From Kitagawia praeruptora (lineage: Eukaryota; Streptophyta; Magnoliopsida; Apiales; Apiaceae), in assembly GCA_037693485.1 (NCBI GenBank), contig CM075344.1:21040501-21104500 (forward strand): a stretch of 64,000 nucleotides of DNA. The letters are read 5' to 3'. Below the pieces are notes generated by a model. It was not told the origin of the DNA, made no database searches, and saw nothing but the letters and a program-made list of their open reading frames with translations. Shown here piece by piece: positions 12,444 to 24,489 of the stretch. The translations under genes were made by a program, and so were the position numbers. Numbering within the stretch: position 1 is the first letter of the stretch; each line of letters opens with the position of its first letter.

Positions 12444-15400
12444 ATGGAAGGAAAAAACATCAATGTCAGGTTGTACCATCAAGGAGAGTTTAAGAAGACA
12501 GTCTATGCTGGTGGAAAATCTATGGTGGTAACCCGCGTAGAAGTGGACTGTTTCTCTTACACTGTGCTTATGGATTATGTAAAAGACTACCTCCATTACA
12601 CTGAAATTGGAGGAATCTATATCAGCAAAGGAAGGGGAGGTGGTTGGGAACTCGTGACAAAAGACGCGGAAGTGGTTGAACTTACTAAGGACTGCGTTGA
12701 GGGAGAAGAAATAAATTTTTACATAGACAATGTTGTTGACAAAGAAATTGAGCCAATGATTCAGACGCAACCTCACGTAATCATCAGGCCAAGGAAAAAC
12801 TTAATCCAAGGTATAATCTACATGTAATATTAAATTCTTGCCTGGTGTATTGCTTGCATCTGATTTGTAATATGTGATGAGGCAACATTTTTTATGTAGT
12901 GTTTCCGTTTAAATAATTCAATTTTATTGCAACATCTTATTGAAGTGTTGCATATATTATTGACTAGTGTTTTGCTTTACTTGTATTGTATAGTTTTATT
13001 ACATTATTGATTGTGTTCTGATATGTAACACAAACTGAATTTAGACTAGTATATAAAATTTAGACTACAGTCTAATACCTTGGATCTTTTTTCTCTTTCA
13101 TAATTTCCTTCAGCCTAATGAATTTTAATGTTCACACAAAATGTATACATTGTTGTTACAGCTTCTGCTAAGAAACCACAAGTGAAGCGTAGGTTTGTTA
13201 CTACACATCAACTCCAGCAACAACAGCAGAAAAGGAGTAAGACCTCACCTGAGGTTGGTAAGAAGAAGGAATTTTCAGCACAGCCTGTTTTGATGTCTGG
13301 TCAAGAAGACGTACATGTGAATGAAAATGCAACTGTAAGAAGGAAATTAGATTTAGATAAAGGTTCAAGTGACAGTGAAAAGACCAAAGAGAATGATGTT
13401 CCCGTGAAGGTATGATTTGACTAGTCTGATTTGATTTTTATGTACCTGTTGGAAAATAGGGTCTTATAAATATAACTCACCTGGAATTTTTAGTGTTTAG
13501 TTTTTCTAATTATTGTTTATGTAATGATTTCTTGTAGGTGCCTCCACCATCGCTGACACAGTATGAAATTGATAGAATTCGCAGAATGCAAGAAAATGCT
13601 GAAAAATGTCAAGAATTTGGGATACCGCCATTAGTTTCTAGTCTCATGGGAGATGGAGCCGAGAACAGTAAAGGGAAAGGCAAAAACGGGAAAGGCAAAA
13701 ATGGGAAAGAACTTGAGGACTGCGACTCACAGTATATTCCAGAAAATGAGGGCGATGATCAAAGTGATGGTTCGTCGGAGGTAGGTCTTTCGATTTAAAT
13801 TTTTATACCAGAATTTGTAATGTTCATTAAAAGTGTGGAATTAATGATCTAAATATCTTACAAATTGTAGAGAATTAAAATTGTTGGAACAAAGAAAACT
13901 CAACTTGGACCAAGAACTCGGTCACGAGTTAATGCAACCCTCGGAATTGAGGAGTCGAGGAAAGCTGGCACTGTGAAGGAGTCGAGGAAAGTTGGCACTG
14001 AGAAGGAAGCTACAAGTTCATACCGTCCAACACAAGTGAAACCAACATGCAGCAAAGTGTTTAGACAGTCAAGTAATGATGAAGTAGCTCCTGGTGCTGG
14101 TACGGTTGCTGCTTACCTAGCATTACGAGAACGTCAAAAGAAAAATGAAGCAGCTAGAACAGAAGAGAATGTTGAGAATGTTGCTGAATTGAACATGGAG
14201 GAGATTATGGATGTGGAAGTTGAAGAAGGTAACAAATTGTTAACTTTGTAGCATTTTGGTAATATGGTCAGTTGAATTTTTGTAATATATGGTCAGTTGA
14301 ATTGTCAACTTGGTAACATAGTATTAACAGTTTTCTTTATATTTTGTGCACATGGTTAATAAAGTACGAGCTCCTAGAAAACCTAGAGGACCGACAAGAA
14401 TGAGTAAGGTTCATGGAAGGAACCCTGAAGAAAAAAAAGTAATTTCGTTGAATCATAAAGGTCAAGCAATTTCTGAAAATAAGGAAGATATTGCGGAATT
14501 AAGTAATTTTTTGGGGGCATTAGCAAGGGATAATGTGTCACTTACTTACATCAATTGGCGCGTTGTTCCCGACCAATTGAAGCAAAATTTGTGGGAATAT
14601 ACTCTGGTGAATTCTTACCTAATCCATAGATTAAATCATTTTCAAAAATTATATAGTGAATTAATAAATTTAATTATTTATTTTATGTTTTTTATTTTAT
14701 AGGGTAGGTATGTCATTCCTGAAGATGGACAGAAATGGGTGTATAATACAATGAATGCTGCTTAGAAGGTGCACAAGTCTCGTATGAAGGAAAAGTTTTA
14801 TACTCGATACGAAACTGATCGGGAAAGACTGGAACACAGAACCGAGCGGATTCCACTAGAGGAGTTCAAAATGCTCTTGAAGTACTGGGGGGATGAATCA
14901 GTTAAGGTAAAGCTTTAAGATTTAGTACAAGTAATCGGTTATTAAATCATTTTGTGCAAAAATTATACCAACAGTTTTATAGCATCCTGACCAAAAAAAA
15001 TTCAAGTATCATGATATGTTTTTATTTTACAGAAACTTGCTGCGGATAATGCTAAGAATCGTAAAGAATTAGTTGAGACACACACTTTGGGTCGTAAACC
15101 TGTGTCCCTAGTTATTGAAGACATGGTATGTGTTTTTCTTTGTCCAAGTTTAATTTTTTCATATAGGCCCTAGATTTGTTTGATATTTCATATGGATTAG
15201 GTAACAGATACATAGAAGTAAATTTTTTGAAAAATACTTGCACTAAATATAGCTTTACTGTTTTAGCAATGATCCAGGATTCATTGGTGTATATTCTGAG
15301 ACCTAATTTTGTAACTGTCTCTGTAATATAATAATTATTATTTTTAATAATAATGCCAGGACACTGTGATTTGTAGAATTGGAACTTAGATTTGGAAATT

Positions 15401-16103
15401 ATTGTCCATCCCTTTTAATTTATTTTTCAAAATATGACATAGTATATCTTTGATATATAGGAGTTAAATTTTCTGCATAACTTTCGTAAAATGACATTGG
15501 TATTTTTGATTAATGACATGTTTGATGTGTTATCCCATACATGACAGAAAAAGACTGACCCCGAGCATGCAGACCCATGTGATGCTCAAATCTATTCAGA
15601 CTCTCGTAAGCGACAGGAAGGTCGAACCTACAAGTCAAATACTGTAGAAATGAAGGAAAAAATTGTAAGTGTATTTTCTTGTATAGATGTAGTCTATAAT
15701 AATGCTTTATTTCACATATTGAATTAACCATTTTTTGTAGACCAAAATCCAGCAGTTACTTGATGATGGAAACGAGGCTGAAGCAAATGCAGTCGCTTCT
15801 AATGGCAAGAACCATGCACGAAACTGGCTGGTGGGAAGGCCAGGGAAAAAGATTAGTACCACATCGACTCCGGTTGCTAATACAGAAGACAATGTTCAGG
15901 AGTTGACAACAAAGATAAAGCAACTTGAAGGTGAATTAGAATCCAGGATGGACAAAAAAGTGCAAGAGAACATGACATGGATGCTGAAAAAATTGGGTGA
16001 AGCTAATCCAGAACTGAAATTGGATATTGGACAGTTCTGTGCCACGATTTCCAGTGATCAAGACGACAATGGTACTCCAATGACTCAAGCCGGCACAACT
16101 TAG
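12444..16103 (+). pseudogene. CACTA second gene: PB1-like and Transposase_24 protein (spliced, one stop)
   Basis: It lies about 300 bp downstream of the transposase in the same direction. My exon model is 12444-12810, 13162-13409, 13538-13780, 13871-14228, 14365-14606, 14703-14906, 15033-15125, 15548-15664 and 15741-16103, all with GT/AG borders; exon 5 was placed by phase. The N-terminus resembles the PB1-like domain of plant transposon proteins (RLYHQGEFKKTVYAGGKS). The middle is charged, with KGKGKNGKGKNGK. Exons 5-9 match Transposase_24 (RGPTRMSKVHG, INWRVVPDQLK, HTLGRKPVSL) and end in a coiled coil. A TAG at 14763-14765 interrupts exon 6, where the family usually has Trp. The role by analogy is subterminal repeat binding and end pairing. 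Confidence 0.8.
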
Positions 16104-16429
16104 GGATTTTATTCTGTAGCGCTCCCTTATGGTATAACTTGGTTATTTTGTAGCGCTCACTTATGGTATAACTTAGTTATTCCATACTTTTGAAGTTTGA
16201 ATTGGCGTACTTTGAACTTTTAGTGCATGCGCTAGCTTGGTTTAGTTGATGTTGGTAAGAATATGTAAACTGTTAAGTACTTGTGTTGGCAATGACTGTT
16301 AAGTACTTTTGTTGGCTGCATAATTGTGGTTGTTTTTGGACATTTAGTTGTTTGGATTAGACAGGCTGGTATTATGTATGAACAAAGCTGCCATTTCAAA
16401 TTTTTTATAAAAAACCGTTGTGTTTGACT

Positions 16430-17047
16430 CTATTTAAAGTTGCATTAGCATAGTTTTAATGTTGCATTTGAAAATAAAGGGGTTGCTTAAAAAAAATGAA
16501 AGCGTTGCATTAGGCACAAATAGCGTTGCGTTAGATAGTGGACCCTACTGCTGACATGTCAATATGGGTCCCACATGACACGTCAGCAGTGGGTACCCAC
16601 ATGCTGACGTCATCAGTGGGTCCCACTGATGACGTCAGCATGTGGGTACCCACTGCTGACGTGTCATGTGGGCCCCACTGATGACGTGGCAGCCCCTCCA
16701 TTTTGTGACGTGGCACTTGTGGGCCCCACTAGTGACATGTCAGCATGCTGACGTGGCTGCTTGCTTACATGTCAGCATGCTGACGTGGCACCTTACTTCC
16801 ATGTCAGCATGCTGACATGGCTGAAACATCTTATGCAACCCCATGAAGCGTTGCGTTTACATGCTTTTGGTGTTGCGTAAGGCCTTTTATGCAATGCTTT
16901 TCGAACTGTTGCAATAGCTTGGAAAAGCGTTGCGTTAGGGGTCTTACGCAACGCCAGTATTGGTAACGCCCCAAAAGCGTTGCGTAAGACCTTACGCAAC
17001 GCTTTTCAGGCCTTACGCAACTGAAAATGGGGGTTGCGTATGTGCGT
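16430..17047. repeat. Right subterminal repeat region of the CACTA element
   Basis: It carries the same two motif families as the left end, largely in opposite orientation: gtgggtccca/tgacgtcagca/gctgacgtgg from 16540 to 16820, then densely packed gcgttgcgtt and ttacgcaacg motifs from 16850 to 17035. A local palindrome lies at 16595-16650, built on gcatgtgggtaccca. Confidence 0.8.
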
Positions 17048-17060
17048 TTATGGCGTAGTG
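17048..17060 (-). repeat. Terminal inverted repeat, right
   Basis: Reverse complement of 6614-6626. It is directly followed by the TSD copy gac at 17061-17063. Confidence 0.95.
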
Positions 17061-17063
17061 GAC

Positions 17064-17464
17064 TTTTTTCTTTTGGTCTGGATGTTTCTCAACAATGTCA
17101 TTTATGTATTGGGGGCACTGAAACTGAATCCCACCTGTTCGTAGAGTGCCTTTATAGTAGTTTTATTCTTTCGAAACTGGCTGGCCTGCTTAAGGTAGAT
17201 TTCGTTGGTACATCGTGGCATGAAGTCTTGATATCTCTAGGAGGCATATCTGATAACATTCATCGTAATATGGATTTTCTTGTGGCTCAGATTTTCTCAT
17301 ACCATGTTTGGAGAGAAAGAAACGCAAGGTTGCATGATTCAGGCATTTTAGGTCCTAACAAGCTAATACAGGGCATTATGATGGATCTTAAAGCTAGGCT
17401 TCTTGGTTCGACATGGTTTACTAAATATGCTAATTTAGATTTGTATAGGTGGTTATATATTTGA
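17064..17464 (+). pseudogene. LINE ORF2, C-terminal zf-RVT part after the CACTA insertion
   Basis: This completes the frame broken at 6613. When the CACTA (6614-17060) and one 3-bp TSD copy are ignored, the reading frame continues exactly. It holds the zf-RVT cysteine/histidine pattern (CHLCIGGTETESHLFVEC), followed by the usual tryptophan-containing tail (HVWRERNARLHD) and a TGA-adjacent end at 17464. The LINE frame was therefore open here when the CACTA landed. The open frame visible from 17027 begins in the CACTA terminal repeat and is spurious upstream of 17064. Confidence 0.88.
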
Positions 17465-17619
17465 TTTTGTTAGGGCTTGTTGCCTTGTGGTTTTTTCTTT
17501 TCTCCAACCTGGCTTTGTCTAGTTCGGTTGTAGCTTGCTCTCTATTTGCCATGGCTTAGAGCAAGGGTTTATCCCTCTTTTCTTTTTATAAAAAATATTA
17601 TTTAGCAAAAAAAAAAGAT

Positions 17620-18996
17620 GAATGGAAAGAGAAGGAAAAGAAGTAAATGGAAGAGTGGAGTCAGAGCTCGAAGATTCAAGCTGAAATAGACTAAAATTCC
17701 AATAGAGGTAGGTTTTTCCCCAAATAATTGGTTTTTAAATCGAGTAGGCATGTTGATGAATGTTTCAATTAGGTTTTATTTATACTCGAAGTATTCTTTT
17801 CTTGGCCTTATTTATTGTTGATTTAAGGTTATGTTTGTTAGTTAGGGCTTCATTTTGAGATTTTTAAAGAATAGCGAGTTTATTAATTTTGGGATTTAGT
17901 TTGTATACGTACATATTGGGTATGTGTGTGTATGTGTAGAGGGTATCTACACTTGAGTTTATGTTTACAATTTGAGAATTTTATTAGTGTACTTAGTTTG
18001 TAATTTAAGATTTTTACTTCATTAATTTTAGAACTAGTTTGCATATGTATATGTGCAGAGTATATGCACTTAATTTTATATGTTTCGATTTTTGTTTACA
18101 AGTATCATCTTCCTTTGTTGTTCTTTTCAGCTATACCCATATTTTATCTATCTAAGAATTTGTGTAGAATTACGATGAATTGGATTTCCAAATATGAAAC
18201 TCTTGCTTTAGCCATTGAAAGAAAGGTATATTTATTTATACGCATTTCTTTGATAGTGGTCTTGGTACTAGTATTATAACCTATTTAACTCAAATTTGTC
18301 AGATAAGAATACTTGAAAATGAAATGAATTTAACGATGTAATTGTTTAGAACACCTCAGGTTGTTTGGTTTGTTGATTGCAAATGGTATGCCTTTTTTTC
18401 ATATCTGTGTTACTTGATTATATACGTTTGTATATGTATTTCGATTGAATGTTGCAACAGGTACACGACTAGGTGTTTATCTAAGCTCTTAAGTGTTTTC
18501 TCTCCTTGTCAAGTTCCTCAATGATAAAAAACATTTTAGACTACTCCAGGTCTATTTGATAGGTTCTTGGTATATATTACTTTATTGTTAAGTTATTTGA
18601 TAGGTTGTTGGTATTGTAGGTTTGTAGGTAATTGTTTATGGTCAGCCTCTCCATCCTGATTTTGACTTTGTGTTTTTTTATTCTTCTTTCTAGTGCAACT
18701 GATTCCATGATTCCAATATGTGACAACAAAGGTTTAAATTACGGACGCCATCAATAATAATATGTATGTAATAGTTAGAGAAGTGGTATGGAAGTATATC
18801 ATGTTGGGTGCTAATTGTAGTATGTAAACTTCTACTTTTTGATAAAGGTTATTATATAAAATTTAAGATAGTAATGAAAAGAACGAGAAAATAAAATAAT
18901 AGATTTATCAAGTACACATGAAATTATTGTTTATCCTATGTACTAGTATTATGGAAGTTTGAGGTTTAGCCTGTGAATTTGCTATTGATATGCTAA
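17620..18996 (+). other. Unidentified region with exon-like pieces
   Basis: It follows the LINE tail. A GA-rich leader-like patch (17625-17706) ends in a good splice donor (gaggtaggt). A short open stretch at 18172-18224 (MNWISKYETLALAIERK) ends in a donor gtatat, and short open pieces at 18347-18385 and 18461-18524 also sit between AG and GT dinucleotides. I recognise no protein family. This may be the continuation of the CACTA fragment that starts at 3152, or the remains of a captured or host gene. Confidence 0.3.
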
Positions 18997-19542
18997 TGTT
19001 GATATATAAAATCTGTTTTTACTACTCCAGTTTCGAGATTCACAAACAACCAATACAGAGCGCACATACACACCAATCAATAATTGACAAGATCTACCAA
19101 AGCGCAAAACAAGAACACACAAATACTTGACGTGGAAACACCCACGCCCCAAACTTGTATTATTAATCTTAACAATAATCAACAATACATCAAAACAATA
19201 ACACCTAACGGTGTCCCAACCCTGATACTTGAGCCAACAATGCTCAAGCATCTCCCAAACAATACTTAAGACTACATCTCTTAAGCTTTCACCTCTCAAA
19301 CAAATACAATATGACTATGTATATATAGTCACCCAAAACTTAGCCACCAAGACTTACCATACTTGTTCTACAAGTCTTACCATACTTGTTATACAAGTCT
19401 TCCAATTCTTGGCACCTAATTTCCAAACTTTGTGATCAAGACATACCATATATAATAATTGTCTACATATACAATTATTATCTTACCATATACATCTTGA
19501 ACCACCCAAACCCTTAACATCATATTTGGTTGAAACCCAACA
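18997..19542 (-). mobile_element. Possible solo LTR (minus strand)
   Basis: On the minus strand the segment runs TGTTGGGTTTC to TATATCAACA, with a TATA-like ctatatatacatag and an LTR-like length of 546 bp. The flanks (gctaa left, gtagt right) do not form a TSD and no second copy exists in the window, so the assignment rests on end sequence and overall look only. Confidence 0.35.
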
Positions 19543-20866
19543 GTAGTGGCTCTTTCTCTCGCTAAATAAAAGAGCTTTAATGGCAACCTTCAGCTCTCTT
19601 TGGGTTTGTTTCTTATTACTGGAGCTTCCTCCTCAATGCCCTCTACAACTATGAGAGGGTTTGGCTTGACACCAACTTTCCGGTAAAGAGGGACATGAAA
19701 ATATTTACTTTGGATGCTTATGCAAATGGAGGACCAAAAGTATTGCATATGGAGTACTTAAGGTATTAGAACTTGTACGAGCCTCAACCCGCAGAACAGT
19801 AACTCTTAACTTCATTATGGATTATTATTTTAGTTTGTTGAATATTTTAGCTAATTTTAAATTTCACTAGCTCAAAGTATATTACTCAGTCTTTAGTTGA
19901 TAATAGGTTTGTTTAAATATATTACTCTATTTTGAAATGCTTGTGAAATATTAAGAAAAGATCCAACTCAGGATTATAGGAGTAAAAACTTTTGATCTCC
20001 GTTTATCAATTATATTAGTCATTATATTATTAAGTAGCAAGTACAATTTAAACACGAGTGCGTAACTTTTCTTCTTTTTTTTGAATAATCTTGTGGCTTC
20101 TCTCAAAATTGTTCAATTTTCTTCATTTTTAAATGTAACGGTCTTGTTTCTATGATAAATTTATGTTACATCTAAAACAATCAACTTAGATCTACACTAA
20201 TTATCATATGCATGATTGGTCGCTCGACTTTCATGTGCGTACTATATGCCGTTACTGGTATTAATTCTTTTTCTATAGTTGAATCAAGTAAATAACTTGC
20301 ACTTTTGTACTACTTGTGAAGTTTGCACGGTTGTGCAGTTAGTAGGAAGCCACTTGACTTCGATTGCTATGCTTTGACTTATATCAATATCTATTTTGTG
20401 TGTATACATATACGTATGTATAATTTGTTTTATTATTTTTTATTGGCAAGAAGACATGCTCACTTCTGATACATTTTTTATTAATCATGCGAAACACAAC
20501 TAAGCTGCCTAATTTATTTAATTTGAAAGCCTATCGGAAAATAATAATATTAATAAAAATAACACACAACCTTATGTGCTATCCCCTAAATTTATAATGC
20601 ATATGTTGTGCGAATATTTGAATCTATTTGTGAAACTACGTGATTTTTAGAATTGCTTTAGAATTAGGTTTGCATGCATCCAATATCTAGCGGTATGTTT
20701 ATTATTTATAAAATAAATAATTAAGATAGCCACGCAACCAAATGATACTATAAGACTTAAAGCTCCTTTCACTTATGGTATATGTCGATTGATAGGATGA
20801 GAAAAGTGAGTTTGTATGTGTATTATTTAGTTTTGAGGGTAAAATAAATATCAAAGAAAGTAGAAC
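19543..20866. other. AT-rich stretch without recognisable gene
   Basis: No domain, RNA gene or element boundary was recognised. A short GC-richer part at 19580-19800 could be an exon remnant but matched no family I know. Confidence 0.4.
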
Positions 20867-20869
20867 CAA

Positions 20870-20896
20870 CACTACAAGAAAAAAGGCCAAAACCGA
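20870..20896 (+). repeat. 27-bp terminal inverted repeat, left
   Basis: A perfect inverse match to 32134-32160 and preceded by TSD caa at 20867-20869. Confidence 0.95.
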
Positions 20897-21960
20897 TCAA
20901 GAAAAATTTACCAAAAAAAATTGGTCGGAAATGAGTGACCATTTCCGATCATTCACGAAATTGGTCGGAAATGGTGTGTGTGGGGTCCAAAATTTGTACA
21001 CGTAAACATCAAATCCGACCAAACTTTGGTTGGAAAGCAAATCCTACCAAATTTGGTCGGTTTTGCCTGCAAAGTGTCCCCACCTTCCACATCATCATCG
21101 TATTTTAAATTTATAAACAATTTCTGAAAGTCAGGGTCATTTTCGACCAAGTTTGGTCGGAAACCAAAACCTACCAAAATTGGTAGGTTTCGGTTGCATT
21201 TTGACCACCAAAGGACCCCACCTTCCACGTCATAATCCCATGTCATCAGTAAGTTACCGCCAAAAATTTTGCAAAAAAAGTTGAATTTACCGCTCACATC
21301 AAAACCTAACAAAATTGGTAGGAATTGATCAGTAAGTTTTCGCCAAAAAATTCGTGAAAAATTGAATTTCCCCCTCACTACAAAATCGACCAATATTGGT
21401 CGGAATTGATCAGAAGATTTCCGCCAAACAATTCGTGAAAAATTGAATTTCCCGCTCACTTCAAAACCGACGAATATTGGTCAGAATTGATCATCAGAAT
21501 TCCGCCAAAAAATTCGTGAAAAAGTTGAATTTCCCCCTCACAACAAAACCTACCAATATTGGTAGGTTTTGATCAATAAAAAAAATAATAATATATAATA
21601 ATATCAAGATATATGAATAAATTATAAGTTTATTATGAATTTTTTTTATTTTTGTGTGAGGAAGCATATAAAAAAATTGGATGAAAAATAAATTGTAAAA
21701 AATCAAAATCGTTTTGAAAACAAAAGAGTATTAGTGAATGAAGTTTGAGTTAGGATTTTTACTTATGATTTAGGGATAGTTTAGGGTTATACATTTTGAA
21801 TTAAAAAAAATTATTCTCGACGATCCAGCTATACGGATAAAATAAATTAAAAAATAAATAAAAATAGAGAAACCGCGCACATCAAAACCTACCAATATTG
21901 GTAGGTTTTGATCATTAAATAAAAAAATAAAAAAATAAAATTAGAGTATATCAGATCATT
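20897..21960. repeat. Left subterminal repeats of the second CACTA
   Basis: Many copies of accaatattggtagg, aaatttggtcgg and related 12-15-bp near-palindromes are spaced about 40-130 bp apart, interleaved with a repeated block of about 75-100 bp (gccaaaaaattcgtgaaaaa...ttgaattt) at 21255-21540. These are candidate transposase-accessory binding sites. Confidence 0.75.
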
Positions 21961-23021
21961 TTCCCCACCAACCACTTGACGCTCTCATTCTTTACTCTTT
22001 ACTCTCATTTTCGCCACTTTCTTTTCTTCTCCTACCCTACCAAGATCTTCATACCCTACCTTCAATCAATCCCACTCTTCAATCAATCCTTCGTTTTAGT
22101 AAGTCTTTCATCACACTCTTCAATTACTCCTTCCTTTTTGTAAATATGTGCTTTAAAACCCCTATTTTGATTCATTTTAGTATGAATATGTGTTTATATC
22201 CTCATATGTATGCATATTTTATGTATGGGTAGCATCAATTTAATGCATATGCCTCGATTTTATGTAATATGTTGTGTATATACATCGATTTTATGATAAA
22301 TATTGATTTTCTTTGCTTAAGAACATTTATTTTCTAGGTTAAATAGTGTTTTTGTGGTTAAAGATTGGATTTTTATTGTAAAGATTGAGTCTTTCTGTTC
22401 AAGAACATTGATTTTCTGGGTGAAATTTTGTTTATGTGGTTAAAGAACAATTATTTTTTTGTTCTAGAACATTGATTTTTTGGGGTTTAAACTTCAAGGG
22501 CATCCAATTTATTGGGTGAGTACACATAGGTATCACCATCAGTTTGTGATTTTGAAAGGGATCCTCATGGTCCCTTTGAAGGGTTTTGGCATAGTCACTT
22601 TAGTTGGTTTGTTGATAACAAGACTATTGTTGAAAGGGTATGACTCAATTTTATGTATGTTTGTTTAGTATAAGGAAGTGTTTGATGTTAATATTTGACG
22701 TTTGTGATGGTATTTTTGCAGTGTGGAGGACCAACCAATGCATCAGACTTAGAGAAACAACCATTTTATAAGTTTCTCGAAAAAACATATGCATTTCATC
22801 CGGTTGCGCTTGGGGTTCTGTTGTATGCGTTAGGAGGATTTCCCTTCCTTGTATGGGGATGGTAAAATCCATTTTTCTCTTTTCGCTGTATTTTTGCTTT
22901 GAAAGCCTGATATTTTTTTTGTGTTTTTATTAATCTGTTCTTTTTCTTGGAATTTGTGTGTATAATTATATATAGTTCGTATTCAAATGAAAGACACAAT
23001 TTATATGTTTCAAATGAAAGA

Positions 23022-24116
23022 TGTTATAGGGAGAATATTGTATAACAATATTTTGGAGGTTTGCTGGAATCACGGAGCAAAATACGGATATTTTGCTAAG
23101 AAAACGAAGAGAACACGGAAGGAGATTGGAGATCGTTTGTGGCTGATCTTGTATGGTGTTTTCAGGGGTGAGCTATCAATCATCCTTTACAAGATGCCTA
23201 CGTACCCTATTTATAGGGATCAAGCCATACGTAGTTCTCTTGGAGAAGAAGTTATCTAGACGGGCTAGGGTTTCTATGGGCTCGACTAGGCCCAAATCCA
23301 CTAGACGTCTTCTTAGGCTGATGTATTTTACCCATTTATTCTATCCATGATCCATGGTCCAAAGAAGGAAGCAAATGGTCTCGCATGGCTAGAGTCGGGA
23401 CCTCTTGGGCGAGGCTAATAGAGAAGTAACAAGGGTGTAGCATGCAACCTCGAGGGGTTGAGTCATGCGAAGCGGACCCAAGTGTATTGATACTCCTACG
23501 ACCTCGAGGGGCTGCGTCATGAGCCTTCCAGCAGAGAATGAGATAGCGATCTCGTGTAGTATGTGGATGTGATGATAGTGCGAAGCGATCCCTTGACGGG
23601 AGTCATACGCGAGGCGATCCCTTGACGGGAGTCATACGCGAAGCGATCCCTTGACGGGAGTCATACGCAAGGCGATCCCTTTACGGGAGTTATAAGAGAG
23701 CTGATCCCTTGATGGGAGTTATAAGAGAGCTGATCCATGTAGATGCGACCTTGAGGTCGGGCTAGCATGATGCTTAAATCAACTGGCCTCACTGACGAGG
23801 CGAATGGAGAAGCTGTACGGAGATAATTATACTCACGCGACCTCGCTGGGCCTGACCGTAAGCCTTCATAATAAATATGCTCTAGGCCTTGCTGGACCTC
23901 TAGGCCTCGCTGGACCTTGCAGAAAGAGTATTCTAGGCCACGCTGGACCTCTAGGCCACGCTGGACCTTGTAGAGAGACATGCATGGTAGATGTTATCCC
24001 ATACTAGGGACTTTGTTGGCGAACTCGACCCGCAGCTTGGGGTCGCAAACTTCCACATTGTGCTTGATAGTATATTGGACTGACTCCTGGTGGTGGGTTT
24101 TAGTGATCCAATCTTC
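23022..24116 (-). repeat. Left LTR, inverted and missing its first 84 bp
   Basis: It is the reverse complement of 29305-30379 with few differences, including the same tandem block (23570-23740). Homology stops at 24116, where the copy of the LTR start (29221-29304) should follow. Confidence 0.9.
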
Positions 24117-24275
24117 TTATAAAATATCATATTATACAACTATCATCTTGTAAAGGATGATTTTACAACTATCATCTTATACAACTATCATAATTTTAGT
24201 ATATTGTGCTTGATAGTATATTGGACTGACTCCTGGTGGTGGGTTTTAGTCATCCAATCTTCTTATACAACTATC
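24117..24275. other. Rearrangement junction between inverted and forward LTR pieces
   Basis: This is a patchwork of short LTR pieces: repeated tatcatcttgtaaaggatga and acaactatcat units (24135-24190), a second copy of the inverted piece seen at 24060-24120 (24198-24270), then the forward LTR. It looks like repeated template switching at short identities. Confidence 0.75.
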
Positions 24276-24447
24276 ATCTTGTAAAGGATGATTGACAGCT
24301 CACCCCTGAAAACACCATACAAGATCAGCCACAAACGATCTCCAATCTCCTTCCGTGTTCTTCGTGTTCTTAGCAAAATATCCGTATTTTGCTCCGTGAT
24401 TCCAGCAAACCTCCAAAATATTGTTATACAATATTCTCCCTATAACA
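24276..24447 (+). repeat. Partial forward LTR 3' end (172 bp) next to the internal region
   Basis: It matches 30208-30379. It ends CTATAACA and is followed by tttggtgctagaaggagggg (24448-24467), the position of a primer-binding site; I cannot assign the tRNA by eye. Confidence 0.85.
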
Positions 24448-24489
24448 TTTGGTGCTAGAAGGAGGGGTAGTCATTAATTTGGGAGAACG

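Larger units (their letters stand above)
6614..17060 (+). mobile_element. CACTA (En/Spm) DNA transposon, 10,447 bp, autonomous type but decayed
   Basis: The ends are CACTACGCCATAA at 6614-6626 and its exact reverse complement at 17048-17060, followed inward by weaker matches. A 3-bp TSD, gac, lies at 6611-6613 and 17061-17063, as expected for CACTA transposition. The element contains dense subterminal repeats at both ends, a leader with short tandem duplications, a TNP2-type transposase gene and a second spliced gene with PB1-like and Transposase_24 parts, both on the + strand. Each gene has one in-frame stop, so this copy is probably not active by itself, although its ends look usable in trans. 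Confidence 0.96.
3541..17619 (+). mobile_element. 5'-truncated L1-type LINE, split by a CACTA transposon
   Basis: This non-LTR retrotransposon has endonuclease, reverse transcriptase and C-terminal zf-RVT sequence, a short 3' UTR (17465-17607) and an A-rich tail at 17610-17619. The LINE sequence itself is 3541-6613 plus 17064-17619; 6614-17060 is a foreign CACTA element and 17061-17063 its TSD copy. The first ORF (gag-like) and the start of the endonuclease are missing, the usual 5' truncation of LINEs. No clear TSD was seen around the LINE, so its exact 5' end is uncertain by some tens of bases. Confidence 0.85.

Noticed and set aside
3502..17619. TSD of the LINE
   Set aside because: Sequence after the A-tail (gatgaatggaaag) has no convincing match near 3500-3545.
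18997..19542. Confirmed solo LTR
   Set aside because: The ends look LTR-like but flanking 5-mers differ (gctaa, gtagt); kept only as a low-confidence call.
23661..23981. Short repeated-peptide frames in the inverted LTR and their mirror at 29414-29742
   Set aside because: They arise from tandem nucleotide repeats within the LTRs and show no protein family.
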